A stretch of 64,000 nt of DNA. Origin: JAVBOW01 sp031550615. Its GTDB lineage: Bacteria; Bacteroidota; Bacteroidia; Bacteroidales; Rikenellaceae. A program made the translations under genes and the position numbers. The DNA is taken from NCBI GenBank assembly GCA_031550615.1, contig JAVBOL010000001.1:1-64000 (forward strand), written 5' to 3'. The notes beneath the pieces were generated by a model. That model searched no databases. It worked only from the letters and a program-made list of their open reading frames with translations, and was not told the origin of the DNA. Each line of letters begins with the position of its first letter. The stretch's first letter is position 1. Shown here in pieces: positions 15,529 through 24,024 of the stretch.

Positions 15529-17574
15529 TCAGTCGTAGAATCCCCACGATAGTCCCAGCTTCAGCACCCTCTTGTTGAGGGGATAGTGAAGCACGGTAAA
15601 GTAGTTGCGCGTTCCCCAGAGGTCCTCATTCACGTGCTGGAATTTCAGCAGGATGCGCATCCGCTTCCATTTGGCGGCGGCGAAGGCATCGAGCATGATA
15701 TAATTCCCCAACTCCTTTTCACGCTGGTTGTAGAACTGCGCCGTGGCGGGGTTGTACCCGAAAGCGTAGTAGAGCGTGTTGTAGTTGCCGTCCACGCCGA
15801 GCTGCAGGTGCAGCACGTTGCGCACGACGTCGAAGTCGTAATAATACGTGATAAAGGCGCTCGCCAGGGGCACGGGAACCACCTCGTGGTCCGTACTCCA
15901 TTGCATCAGTACCCGGTTGTTCAGGTGCAGTCCGCCGAGGCGGAAGTCCTTGGAAGCGTACAAACCCGAAACGTCTACCTGCCCGGTGGCCTGTGCCGGC
16001 ACGCCCAGGGCGTTGTTGTAGATCTTGCCTTTGGTGAAACTCTGGTACGCGCCGAGCTCAAGGGCAAGGTGCGGCACCGTGAATTTCACTTCGAAGCGGG
16101 TTTCAGACTCCTTGTCGAAGGAGTTCGACCAAACATAGTGGTTCGAGAAGTAATTCTCCTCCCAGTAACCGGGCGTGCGGGTTGTGGTACGCACTGCGCC
16201 GGAGAGCGAGAGGGGGCGGTTTTTGGACCAGGCGCGCAGCGTAAGCTGCCCCCCGGCCTCCATGTCACCGCTGCGGTAGCCGGTGGGGTTGTATCGTGCG
16301 TCGGCCTTCCAGTCGGCCCAGCGCCTTAGCTGCCCGTCGAGGCTGCCGTAGATATAGTAACTCTGTTTGTCGACGCCGTCGCCCACGCCGCCCAGGTAGT
16401 CCGACATGCGGAACGAGTAGTAGTGGTGCATGTCCAGTCCCACCCCGGCGTCGAGCAGCCCGACAGCGCTCTCGCGGCCCCAGGGTTGCAACTGGATAAA
16501 GAGGCGGTTGGAGAGCAGCGATTCGAAGATCGAGTCGTGCGAGGAGGTCGGGTTGATGAACCAGTCCTGGTAGAAATCCCCGCTGCCCTCCTTGGTGTCT
16601 TTGTAGACTTTGTGGAAACGGCTGTACTGGGTCGACAGGCCGATGTAGGCGCTCGTGCGCCCGGCTATCGAAAAATCGTCCTCGGAGAGCCTTTGCAGCG
16701 GCACGCCGTATGACTGCACGGCGTAGAACACGTTGTTCTTCATTACGTTCATCGCGTCCTGCAGGTTGGTGGGGATATTCTCGGGCAGTTCCATGATCGT
16801 GTCGGTCACGTACCAGTCGTCGACTATGCCGCCGTTCTCGCGCAGGATCGCCGCGTTGTAGATATACCCGGCGTGGACCGTGTATTTCTTGCCCGTGTGC
16901 GAAAAGGCCAGCGAAAGGTTCTTATCGCGTGATTTCTGCCAGTTGTAGATACCCTTCGTGCCGCGCGTCTTATAGTCGGCGTTGAAACCCGTCGAGGGCG
17001 AAACGTTCTGTGCGTGCGATACACGCAGGTACTCCTCGGCGTATTTCTTCTGTCCCGCCGAATAGTAGGAGAGTTGTGTGAAAGGTCGCTTAACGTTGTA
17101 GAAATCCACGCGCGAGGGGGTGAAGAAATATGTGTCGTAGCCCTTGGCGAATTCGAAGTCGCGGTAAACCGGACGGGTGAAATAATTCAGCGGGATTGCC
17201 GCGCCCCCAAGGTTGCCCAGGTAAGCCGAGCCCACGTCATGGCGCATGAAAGGGTAGTCGGCCTGGAAAATATTGAGCATCGTGTCCACGCTGCGCACGT
17301 TGAGGCTGTTGCGCTCCAGATCGATATTCCAGATGAAATTCTCCCGCTTGCGCACCGAGTCGTCGAAAAAGTACGATTCGAGGGGTTTGCGCACTTTGGG
17401 CGGCTTTTCCTCCTTTTTGGCCTGTGTGCCGTCGGGGTTTTGGCTGTCCTGCTGGTCGCCCATCTGCATCGCGGGGGGCAGTCCGCGGTTGGTATTGTCG
17501 AATTGTTGCGCATGGGCCGCCCCATGGCCGCCGGCCACAAGCACAAGAACCATTGCTGCAAAAATCCCTTTCAT
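15529..17574 (-). CDS. Putative outer-membrane porin (Porin_10-like family)
   Basis: I use the ATG at 17574 (681 residues), which gives a normal signal peptide ending HGAAHAQ; a longer frame reaches 17613. A Lys/Glu/Pro-rich linker (about 35-60) precedes SYFFDDSVRKRENFIWNIDL and GSAYLGNLGGAAIPLNYF near residue 115, typical of the putative-porin family conserved in Bacteroidota. The rest is a long beta-barrel with alternating aromatic strands. There is no TonB box or plug. The substrate is unknown. Confidence 0.8.
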   Translation of the reverse strand: MKGIFAAMVLVLVAGGHGAAHAQQFDNTNRGLPPAMQMGDQQDSQNPDGTQAKKEEKPPKVRKPLESYFFDDSVRKRENFIWNIDLERNSLNVRSVDTMLNIFQADYPFMRHDVGSAYLGNLGGAAIPLNYFTRPVYRDFEFAKGYDTYFFTPSRVDFYNVKRPFTQLSYYSAGQKKYAEEYLRVSHAQNVSPSTGFNADYKTRGTKGIYNWQKSRDKNLSLAFSHTGKKYTVHAGYIYNAAILRENGGIVDDWYVTDTIMELPENIPTNLQDAMNVMKNNVFYAVQSYGVPLQRLSEDDFSIAGRTSAYIGLSTQYSRFHKVYKDTKEGSGDFYQDWFINPTSSHDSIFESLLSNRLFIQLQPWGRESAVGLLDAGVGLDMHHYYSFRMSDYLGGVGDGVDKQSYYIYGSLDGQLRRWADWKADARYNPTGYRSGDMEAGGQLTLRAWSKNRPLSLSGAVRTTTRTPGYWEENYFSNHYVWSNSFDKESETRFEVKFTVPHLALELGAYQSFTKGKIYNNALGVPAQATGQVDVSGLYASKDFRLGGLHLNNRVLMQWSTDHEVVPVPLASAFITYYYDFDVVRNVLHLQLGVDGNYNTLYYAFGYNPATAQFYNQREKELGNYIMLDAFAAAKWKRMRILLKFQHVNEDLWGTRNYFTVLHYPLNKRVLKLGLSWGFYD

Positions 17575-17631
17575 CCGCGAAAAATATTCGGCAAAGGTAA
17601 TCAATATTTTCACAAATCTACCCTTTCGCCC

Positions 17632-18318
17632 CTACGCACCCCTGCAGAGCAGGTTGCGCGCCACCGAGGTGAGCACATAGGCTGCCATTATCGGCGGGAT
17701 CGCCGCAATGCCGAGGATCGCCAGCGCCACAGCCGAGCAGAGCATGAATACGTAGCGCAACTCGTTGCCCCTCCAGCCGAAACCGTGGAATTTGAGAGAG
17801 AACATGCGTATGTTGCACACCATCAGCCAACATAACGCAGCCGCGACGAGGTATATTGCCCAGGGCGCCGGCGAGAGCGTGCCCGCGGCGTAAAGGTAGC
17901 CGAGCGAAACGGCGACGAGCGTGCTTGCCGGGGTCGGCATGCCCACGAACTCCTCGGTCTGGCTCTCGTCGATATTGACTTTGGCAAGGCGCAGCGCCGA
18001 GAAGGCCGTAACGAGGAACAGGGGTAGGGCGGCATACATCGAAACCCCGCTCCACATGGCCATTACGAACAGGACCGCCCCCGGCACGAACCCGAAGCTG
18101 ACCATATCGGCCAGCGAGTCTAGTTGCTTGCCCACGGGCGAATATTGCCCCAGAAGGCGCGCGGCCATCCCGTCGAGGAAATCGAGCACGGCGGCGGCGA
18201 TCACCAGCCAGAATGCCCCCGTCAGGTCGCCGCCCAGGGCCGACACCGCCGCCGCGCACCCGCACAGCAGGTTGAGCAGCGTTATTATATTAGGTACGGT
18301 GAAAAGTTTTATCTTCAT
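17632..18318 (-). CDS. pssA: CDP-diacylglycerol-serine O-phosphatidyltransferase
   Basis: This inner-membrane enzyme makes phosphatidylserine from CDP-diacylglycerol and serine. The 228-residue protein has about eight hydrophobic segments and the complete CDP-alcohol phosphatidyltransferase motif, DFLDGMAAR, an eight-residue spacer, G, then KQLDSLAD (about residues 46-72). It starts FTVPNIITLLNLLCGCAA, as in the bacterial PssA subfamily. The decarboxylase gene psd, often adjacent, is not in the window. Confidence 0.9.
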   Translation of the reverse strand: MKIKLFTVPNIITLLNLLCGCAAAVSALGGDLTGAFWLVIAAAVLDFLDGMAARLLGQYSPVGKQLDSLADMVSFGFVPGAVLFVMAMWSGVSMYAALPLFLVTAFSALRLAKVNIDESQTEEFVGMPTPASTLVAVSLGYLYAAGTLSPAPWAIYLVAAALCWLMVCNIRMFSLKFHGFGWRGNELRYVFMLCSAVALAILGIAAIPPIMAAYVLTSVARNLLCRGA

Positions 18319-18450
18319 GGCCTGATTGTTTGCGGCAAAGATAGTGAAAATTATGCGCCCCGAACGGACTAATCGCGCCCAAATATGCCGGAGTGTTTGC
18401 CGGTGTTATATTTTTGTGTTAATTTGTGCTGAAATTTCTAAAAGAGCTTT

Positions 18451-19527
18451 ATGAGCAACAGATATTGCGTCATTATGGCTGGCGGCATAGGCAGCCGTTT
18501 CTGGCCTATCAGCCGCGAGAGCAAACCCAAACAGTTCCTCGATATATTGGGTACGGGTAAATCCTTTATCCGCAGCACCTACGAGCGTTTTTTGCCCCTG
18601 GTGCCCCCTGAGAATTTCCTTGTGGTGACCAACGAGAGCTACCGTTCGCTGGTGCTTGCCGAGTTGCCCGAACTCAGCGACAGCCAGGTGCTTGGCGAAC
18701 CTATCGGGCGCAACACCGCTCCCTGCATCGCCTACGCCACGTGGCGGCTGATGGCCTCGGACCCCGACGCCACGATGATCGTCACCCCGGCAGACCACCT
18801 GGTGCTCAACGAGCAGGAATTCCACCGTTCGGTAACCGAGTGCGCCGAATTCGTCGAAAAGAACAATTCGTTGATGACCATAGGCATCAAACCCAGCCGC
18901 CCCGATACGGGCTACGGATATATACAGGTCGGGGCACAGGTCGGCGACACGCCCATCTGCGCCGTGAAGACATTCACCGAGAAGCCCAACCTGGAAATGG
19001 CGCAGATCTTCCTGGACAGCGGCGAATTTTTCTGGAACGCCGGTATTTTCATCTGGAAAGTGCGCACCATACGCGAGAGCATAGCCCTGCACCTGCCCGA
19101 TACGGCGCAGCTTTTCGACTCGGTGGAGGGCGCCTACGGCACGCCGGCTGAAAAACGCATGATCGACGCCATATATCCCGAGTGCCGCCCCATATCCATC
19201 GACTTCGGGGTTATGGAGAAGGCCGACAACGTGTATGTGCGCCGCAGCGACTTCGGCTGGAGCGACGTGGGTACGTGGGGGTCGCTCTACCAGAACTCGG
19301 AGAAAGACGAGCACGGCAACGTCAAACCCGAGGGGTGCCTGACCTACAACACCCGCAACTGCATCATCAAAGCCCCCGAGGGCACGATGACCGTGGTCGA
19401 GGGGCTTGAGGACTTTATCGTGGTGCGCAGCGGCGAGGTGGTGATGATCTGTCCCAAGGCCAACGAACAGAATGTCAAACGGTTCATCGACGACGTAAAA
19501 TATGCCAACGGCGGAAAGTTTACCTAA
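18451..19527 (+). CDS. manC: Mannose-1-phosphate guanylyltransferase
   Basis: The enzyme makes GDP-mannose from GTP and mannose-1-phosphate for glycan and glycoprotein synthesis. The 358-residue protein begins CVIMAGGIGSRFWPISRES, the nucleotidyltransferase loop, followed by KPKQFLDI. IVTPADHLV (near residue 112), FTEKPNLEMA (near 174) and FFWNAGIFIWKV (near 192) match the family. It lacks the C-terminal isomerase domain of bifunctional enzymes. A TATTTTTG box at 18409-18416 may be its promoter. A 24-bp perfect hairpin begins at its stop codon. Confidence 0.93.
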   Translation: MSNRYCVIMAGGIGSRFWPISRESKPKQFLDILGTGKSFIRSTYERFLPLVPPENFLVVTNESYRSLVLAELPELSDSQVLGEPIGRNTAPCIAYATWRLMASDPDATMIVTPADHLVLNEQEFHRSVTECAEFVEKNNSLMTIGIKPSRPDTGYGYIQVGAQVGDTPICAVKTFTEKPNLEMAQIFLDSGEFFWNAGIFIWKVRTIRESIALHLPDTAQLFDSVEGAYGTPAEKRMIDAIYPECRPISIDFGVMEKADNVYVRRSDFGWSDVGTWGSLYQNSEKDEHGNVKPEGCLTYNTRNCIIKAPEGTMTVVEGLEDFIVVRSGEVVMICPKANEQNVKRFIDDVKYANGGKFT

Positions 19528-19590
19528 CATGATATTTGAGGATGGATTTACGGTCGATGTAAATTAAAATCCATCCTCAAATATCATGTT
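19526..19590 (+). terminator. 24-bp perfect hairpin overlapping the manC stop
   Basis: Arms 19526-19549 and 19567-19590 are perfect reverse complements around a 17-base loop, and the left arm includes the last two bases of the TAA stop. It lacks a U-run on the plus strand. The length is unusual for a terminator and is close to a small inverted-repeat element. Confidence 0.6.
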
Positions 19591-19634
19591 ACGGCTTTTG
19601 CCAAGCCGTTTTCACTCTGACACTCCCACCCAAA

Positions 19635-19684
19635 CCCTCCCCCTCTTAGGGGAGGGCTTTGCAAACAGCCCACAAGGCTGTTTG
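19635..19684. repeat. Two hairpins in the murF leader
   Basis: CCCTCCCC/GGGGAGGG (19635-19656) is followed by a 9-bp perfect CAAACAGCC/GGCTGTTTG hairpin (19662-19684). The C/G-run hairpin resembles the one at 14619-14638 upstream of the TonB receptor. They lie within 70 bases of the murF start and could act on its expression. Confidence 0.45.
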
Positions 19685-19702
19685 CGGAATAACCCCCATC
19701 CG

Positions 19703-20950
19703 ATGCACGATTGTAACGACATAACAGAATCAATATATCCCGCCTACTCACGGTGCGAGGGTAAAGTGTTCACCGACTCGCGGCAAGTGATCCCCGGGGG
19801 GATGTTCTTCGCCCTGCGCGGGGAAAAGTTCGACGGGAATCGATTCGTTAAGGAGGTGCTTGCCGCCGGGGCGGGGTTTGCCGTAGCGGACGATCCCGCA
19901 TTGGCGGACGATCCCCGCGTGTTGGTGGTGGACGACGCGCTCGATGCGTTGCAGCGACTTGCCGCGCACCACCGCCGCGAATTGGGCATTCCCATCCTCG
20001 CGATAACGGGCAGCAACGGCAAGACGACCACCAAGGAGCTGGTCAGCCGCGTGCTGGCGCAGAAATATGCCGTCGCGGCCACGCGCGGCAACCTAAATAA
20101 CCATATCGGCGTGCCCCTGACGCTGCTGGCGATGGACAGGAGCGTCGAATTCGGCGTGGTCGAAATGGGGGCGAGCGCGCAGGGCGAGATAGCCCTTCTG
20201 TGCTCGATAGCGCAACCCGATTACGGGATCATAACCAACATAGGGCGCTCCCACCTGGAGGGTTTCGGTGGTCCCGGGGGCATCGAAAAGGGCAAGGGAG
20301 AGATGTTCGACTTTTTAGCCGCGCACCACGGCGTGGCTTTCGTGCGTCGGGAAGATGCTGTGCTCACGGCGATGGCCGCCTCGCGCGATGGGCTGAAAAC
20401 TGTGGTTTACAGCGATGAGCGTGGGCAGATGCCGAGCAACCTGGAGGGGGAATACAACCGTTTCAATATAGCCGCCGCCTCGGCCATCGGCGAATATTTC
20501 GGCGTTGTTGACGGGCAGGTGCGGGATGCCGTGGCGGGTTACGTGCCCGATAACAACCGCTCACAGGCGGTCAGGACCGCGCACAACGACCTGATCGTGG
20601 ATTGCTATAACGCCAATCCGTCGAGCATGCGCGCGGCGCTGGATAATTTTCTGGAGCGGAAAGGCCGCAAAGCAGTGATCCTTGGCGATATGCTCGAACT
20701 GGGCGAGTGGTCGGCCGACGAGCACCTGGCCGTGATGCGCCGACTCGCGGCATCCGAACCGGAGCACATATGGCTTGTGGGCGCCAATTTCGCGGATGCG
20801 GCGGCGAAGTGTCAGCTTTCCGGAGTGAAGACATATCCCGACGCGGCGGCGCTGGCTGCCGAATTTACGGCCTCGCGCCCTGAAGGGTTGACGATCCTGA
20901 TAAAGGGATCGCACAGCATCCGGCTCGAAACGCTGGTCGGGCTGTTATAA
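19703..20950 (+). CDS. murF: UDP-N-acetylmuramoyl-tripeptide--D-alanyl-D-alanine ligase
   Basis: MurF adds D-Ala-D-Ala to the murein precursor in the cytoplasm. I start at the ATG at 19703 (415 residues) because the longer frame runs through the hairpin leader. The protein shows FTDSRQVIPGGMFFAL (N-terminal substrate domain), P-loop ITGSNGKTTTKEL (about 103-115), TRGNLNNHIGVPLTLL and the C-terminal VDCYNANPSSMRAAL and ILGDMLELG. It lies outside any division/cell-wall cluster, as in many Bacteroidales. Confidence 0.95.
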   Translation: MHDCNDITESIYPAYSRCEGKVFTDSRQVIPGGMFFALRGEKFDGNRFVKEVLAAGAGFAVADDPALADDPRVLVVDDALDALQRLAAHHRRELGIPILAITGSNGKTTTKELVSRVLAQKYAVAATRGNLNNHIGVPLTLLAMDRSVEFGVVEMGASAQGEIALLCSIAQPDYGIITNIGRSHLEGFGGPGGIEKGKGEMFDFLAAHHGVAFVRREDAVLTAMAASRDGLKTVVYSDERGQMPSNLEGEYNRFNIAAASAIGEYFGVVDGQVRDAVAGYVPDNNRSQAVRTAHNDLIVDCYNANPSSMRAALDNFLERKGRKAVILGDMLELGEWSADEHLAVMRRLAASEPEHIWLVGANFADAAAKCQLSGVKTYPDAAALAAEFTASRPEGLTILIKGSHSIRLETLVGLL

Positions 20951-20990
20951 AAGGGTAATGGTGTAAAAAGAAGGGTAATGGTGCAAAAAG
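20951..20990. repeat. 20-bp tandem duplication after murF
   Basis: Positions 20951-20970 and 20971-20990 are the same 20-base unit with one C/T difference. It sits between the murF stop and the terminator hairpin and looks like a recent slippage or duplication. Confidence 0.85.
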
Positions 20991-20994
20991 AAGC

Positions 20995-21021
20995 GGGGCG
21001 GAAAGTCGATCTTTCCGCCCC
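20995..21021. terminator. Bidirectional terminator between murF and tkt
   Basis: GGGGCGGAAAG and CTTTCCGCCCC form an 11-bp perfect stem with a five-base loop between the convergent murF and tkt genes. Confidence 0.8.
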
Positions 21022-21029
21022 GGCCCATT

Positions 21030-23057
21030 CTATCGCTTGAGGAGTTTTTTCACCTCGTCGCGGACAGTCTGCGCGGTGAATCCGAATTTCTCGTCCAGCA
21101 CCGTGTAAGGCGCCGAGAATCCGAAGTGGTCGAGGCCGTGGATGTATCCAGCGTCGCCGACCAGTCCGCGCAGCGCCGAAGGCAGACCCGAGGTCATGCC
21201 GTAACGCACCACGTCCGCGGGCAGCACCGAAGTCTGGTATTGCTGGCTCTGGTCGCGGAACAATCCTTCCGAGGGAGCGCTCACGATGCGCACCTTGACG
21301 CCCTCTGCTGCAAGCAGCTCCGCTCCGGCGACCATAGTGGACACCTCCGAACCGTTGGCCACCATGACCACGTCGGGATTGGGTTGGTCTACGACCACAT
21401 AGGCGCCTTTTGCCGCCCCGGCGAAAGCCTCCGCCGTGCGGTCGCCTTTCAGAGCGGGCACGTCCTTGATATTCTGGCGGGAGAGTATAAGTGCTGCGGG
21501 GCGCTCACCGCGCAGGGCGATGTCCCATGCGGCAGCCGTTTCCGGGCCGTCTGCGGGGCGCAGCACCACTGTCGAGCGTTCGCCGTGGTGGTTGCGCAGC
21601 TGCTCCATAAGGCGCAGTTGCGCCTCGTGCTCGACGGGCTGGTGGGTGGGGCCGTCCTCGCCCACGCGGAAAGAGTCGTGCGTCCATACGAAGATCACCT
21701 TAACTCGCATCAGCGCCGATAGCCTCAGCGCAGGTTTCATATAGTCCGAGAAGACGAAGAACGTGCCGCAGACAGGGATCACCCCGCCGTGCAGCGCCAT
21801 GCCGTTGCATATCGCGGCCATGGTCAGCTCACACACGCCGGCTTGCAGGAATTGCCCGCTGAAATCGCCTTTGGTGAATGCATGCGTATATTTCAGGAAT
21901 CCGTCGGTCTTGTCCGAGTTGCTCAGGTCGGCCGACGCGACGATCATATTGCCGATGTTTTTGGCGTAAAGCCCCAGCACCGAGGCTGATGCGTTGCGTG
22001 TGGCCATGCCGGAGGTGATCCCGGCCTGTGCGTAGTCGAGGGCGGGTATTTCGCCTTTCAGGAATCCGTCCAGGGTCGCCGCAAGTGCCTGATTGGCGCT
22101 GCGCCATGCCTTTTCGTCGGCGTTGCGCTTGGCGGCCAGAAGGCGCAGCTCCTCGCGGCGCCCGGCGTAAAGCTCGGCGGATTCGGGGAATATGGCGAAA
22201 GGTTTTTCCGGGTCGCCGCCCAGGTTCTTGATTGTCAGGGCTATGTCGCCGCCGGCAGCTGAAAGGGGCTGGCCGTGGGTCGAGACCTTATCCTCGAAGC
22301 AGCACCCTTCTTTGTCGACCGCACCCTTGCCCATTACGGTTTGGCCGATGATTATGGTGGGGCGCGCCGTTTCTGCGTTTGCATCCTTGAGCGCCGCGCG
22401 CAGGGCATCTGTGTCGTGGCCGTCCACGCTCAGCACGTTCCAGCCCCAGGCGCGGTATTTGGCCGCCACATCCTCGCCGGACACCTCTTCTACCTTGGTC
22501 GATAGCTGCACGTTGTTGGCGTCGTAATACATTATAAGGTTAGCCAGGCCGAGGTGCCCTGCGATGCGGCCCGCGCCCTGCGAGATCTCTTCCTGCACGC
22601 CGCCGTCGGAGATGTAGGCGTAGGTCTTGTGCGACATCCACTCGCCGAAGCGCTCCACGAGGAAACGCTCGGCGATAGCCGCTCCGACCGCCATTACGTG
22701 ACCCTGTCCCAGCGGTCCCGAGGTGTTTTCCACGCCGCGCTTAATGTCCACTTCGGGGTGTCCCGGGGTAGGGCTGTCCCACTGGCGGAACTGCGCCAAC
22801 TCTTCGGGGGTGTAGAACCCGGAGAGGCAGAGCACCGAATAGAGCATCGGCGACATGTGGCCCGGGTCGAGGAAGAAACGGTCGCGGTGGGCATAACCGC
22901 TGTTGTCGGGGTCGTAGCGCAGGAACTCGGTGTAGAGCAGGTTTACGAAGTCCGCGCCGCCCATTGCGCCGCCGGGGTGTCCCGATTTTGCTTTTTCAAC
23001 CATTGCGGCGGCCAGTATCCTGATATTGTCCGCTGCGCGTAGGGTTTTTCTATTCAT
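21030..23057 (-). CDS. tkt: Transketolase
   Basis: This thiamine-diphosphate enzyme moves two-carbon units in the non-oxidative pentose phosphate pathway. I use the ATG at 23057 (675 residues). Family signs are KAKSGHPGGAMGGADF (about 25-40), GPLGQGHVMAVGAAIAERF (about 115), YISDGGVQEEISQGAG with downstream NN for cofactor binding (about 145-170), VWTHDSFRVGEDGPTHQPVE (about 460) and a C-terminal domain. It forms ribose-5-phosphate, the product of the ribokinase encoded at 35203, so the two meet in metabolism although not in an operon. Confidence 0.96.
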   Translation of the reverse strand: MNRKTLRAADNIRILAAAMVEKAKSGHPGGAMGGADFVNLLYTEFLRYDPDNSGYAHRDRFFLDPGHMSPMLYSVLCLSGFYTPEELAQFRQWDSPTPGHPEVDIKRGVENTSGPLGQGHVMAVGAAIAERFLVERFGEWMSHKTYAYISDGGVQEEISQGAGRIAGHLGLANLIMYYDANNVQLSTKVEEVSGEDVAAKYRAWGWNVLSVDGHDTDALRAALKDANAETARPTIIIGQTVMGKGAVDKEGCCFEDKVSTHGQPLSAAGGDIALTIKNLGGDPEKPFAIFPESAELYAGRREELRLLAAKRNADEKAWRSANQALAATLDGFLKGEIPALDYAQAGITSGMATRNASASVLGLYAKNIGNMIVASADLSNSDKTDGFLKYTHAFTKGDFSGQFLQAGVCELTMAAICNGMALHGGVIPVCGTFFVFSDYMKPALRLSALMRVKVIFVWTHDSFRVGEDGPTHQPVEHEAQLRLMEQLRNHHGERSTVVLRPADGPETAAAWDIALRGERPAALILSRQNIKDVPALKGDRTAEAFAGAAKGAYVVVDQPNPDVVMVANGSEVSTMVAGAELLAAEGVKVRIVSAPSEGLFRDQSQQYQTSVLPADVVRYGMTSGLPSALRGLVGDAGYIHGLDHFGFSAPYTVLDEKFGFTAQTVRDEVKKLLKR

Positions 23058-23103
23058 CTGATGTTTTCGGATTAATTCTCGGTCAGAGAACAAAGGTAGC
23101 AAA

Positions 23104-23133
23104 CCGCCCCGGAATTTTCAAACTCCGGGGCGG
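23104..23133 (-). terminator. Terminator downstream of the response-regulator gene
   Basis: CCGCCCCGGA (23104-23113) pairs perfectly with TCCGGGGCGG (23124-23133) around a ten-base loop. It lies 28 bases past the stop at 23161 and upstream of the tkt start. Confidence 0.75.
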
Positions 23134-23160
23134 TAAGTTGATGTGTTTTTATTAACAATA

Positions 23161-23820
23161 TCAATCCTCGTATTTATAGCCCACACCCTTTATGGTTACA
23201 ATGTGGCGCTCTCCGATCTTCTCGCGCAGCTTGCGGATGTGCACGTCTATCGTGCGGTCGCCCACCACCACGTCGTCGCCCCAGACCGACGAAAAGATCT
23301 CCTCACGCGAGAAGACCCTGCCGGGCTGCGCGTGCAGTAACTCCAATAGGTTGAACTCCTTGCGCGGCATGGCGATCTCCTGTCCGTCTTTGGCCACCGT
23401 GTGTCGCGTGCGGTCGATCTGTACAGCGCGCCCCTCGCCGGAAGGGTCTTCGCCGCGCTTGAGCAGCGCCCTGACCCGGCTCATGAGCACCTTTATCTTG
23501 ATCGGCTTTGGGATGTAGTCGTCCGCTCCCGCCTCGAAACCTTCGATCTGCGATTCGTCCTCGCCGCGCGCCGTGAGGAATGCGACCAGCGTCTGGTCAA
23601 GCGCCGGGTTCTCGCGCATCAGCCGGCACGCCCGGTAGCCGTCCATACCCGGCATCATTACGTCCAGCAACACCAGGTGGGGTAAGAACTGCGCGGCTTT
23701 GGCCACGGCGTCGGCGCCGTTGGTGGCGTGCCCGACCTCGAACCCCTCCTTAATGAGGTTGTAACTGATGAATTCGATGATGTCCGGTTCGTCGTCGACC
23801 AGCAGGATGCGGTAGCTCAT
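23161..23820 (-). CDS. OmpR/PhoB-family response regulator (orphan)
   Basis: The 219-residue regulator has an N-terminal receiver (about 1-120) with acidic pocket DDE (9-11), phosphoacceptor Asp in LVLLDVMMPGMDGY and the AFLTARG and DDYIPKPIK switch residues. A winged-helix DNA-binding domain (about 130-218) contains FNLLELLHAQPGRVFSREEI and RTIDVHIRKLREKIG. No histidine kinase gene is adjacent, so its partner is elsewhere. The promoter region contains a solo AT-rich repeat arm. PhoB- and RprY-like orthologues exist in Bacteroidota, but I cannot choose among them. Confidence 0.93.
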   Translation of the reverse strand: MSYRILLVDDEPDIIEFISYNLIKEGFEVGHATNGADAVAKAAQFLPHLVLLDVMMPGMDGYRACRLMRENPALDQTLVAFLTARGEDESQIEGFEAGADDYIPKPIKIKVLMSRVRALLKRGEDPSGEGRAVQIDRTRHTVAKDGQEIAMPRKEFNLLELLHAQPGRVFSREEIFSSVWGDDVVVGDRTIDVHIRKLREKIGERHIVTIKGVGYKYED

Positions 23821-23824
23821 TTTT

Positions 23825-23850
23825 TGAATTATGAGTTATGGATTATTGAT
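23825..23850. repeat. Solo arm of the AATTATGAATTATGA repeat
   Basis: TGAATTATGAGTTATGGATT and the next bases match one arm of the elements at 8216-8331 and 26190-26281. No inverted partner was found nearby. It lies just upstream of the response-regulator start. Confidence 0.5.
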
Positions 23851-23969
23851 ACATGGTTTTATTATGCAAAGATGTGTATAATTATATTATGCAACAGTTA
23901 AAAAATCGTTAAGTCCGAAGGGGTGTTTAAATTTATCCGCCATGCGTGGAATTTTCAAGAAAAATTACA

Positions 23970-23977
23970 TACTTTTG
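23970..23977 (+). promoter_or_regulatory. -7 promoter box for the DUF349 gene
   Basis: TACTTTTG matches TAnnTTTG 47 bases before the ATG at 24025. The upstream region is T-rich, but the spacing of a -33 TTTG is not clear. Confidence 0.45.
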
Positions 23978-24024
23978 TAGATTATAGGCGGACAAAAAAA
24001 GCATCCGCAGGTAAATTTTGAAGC

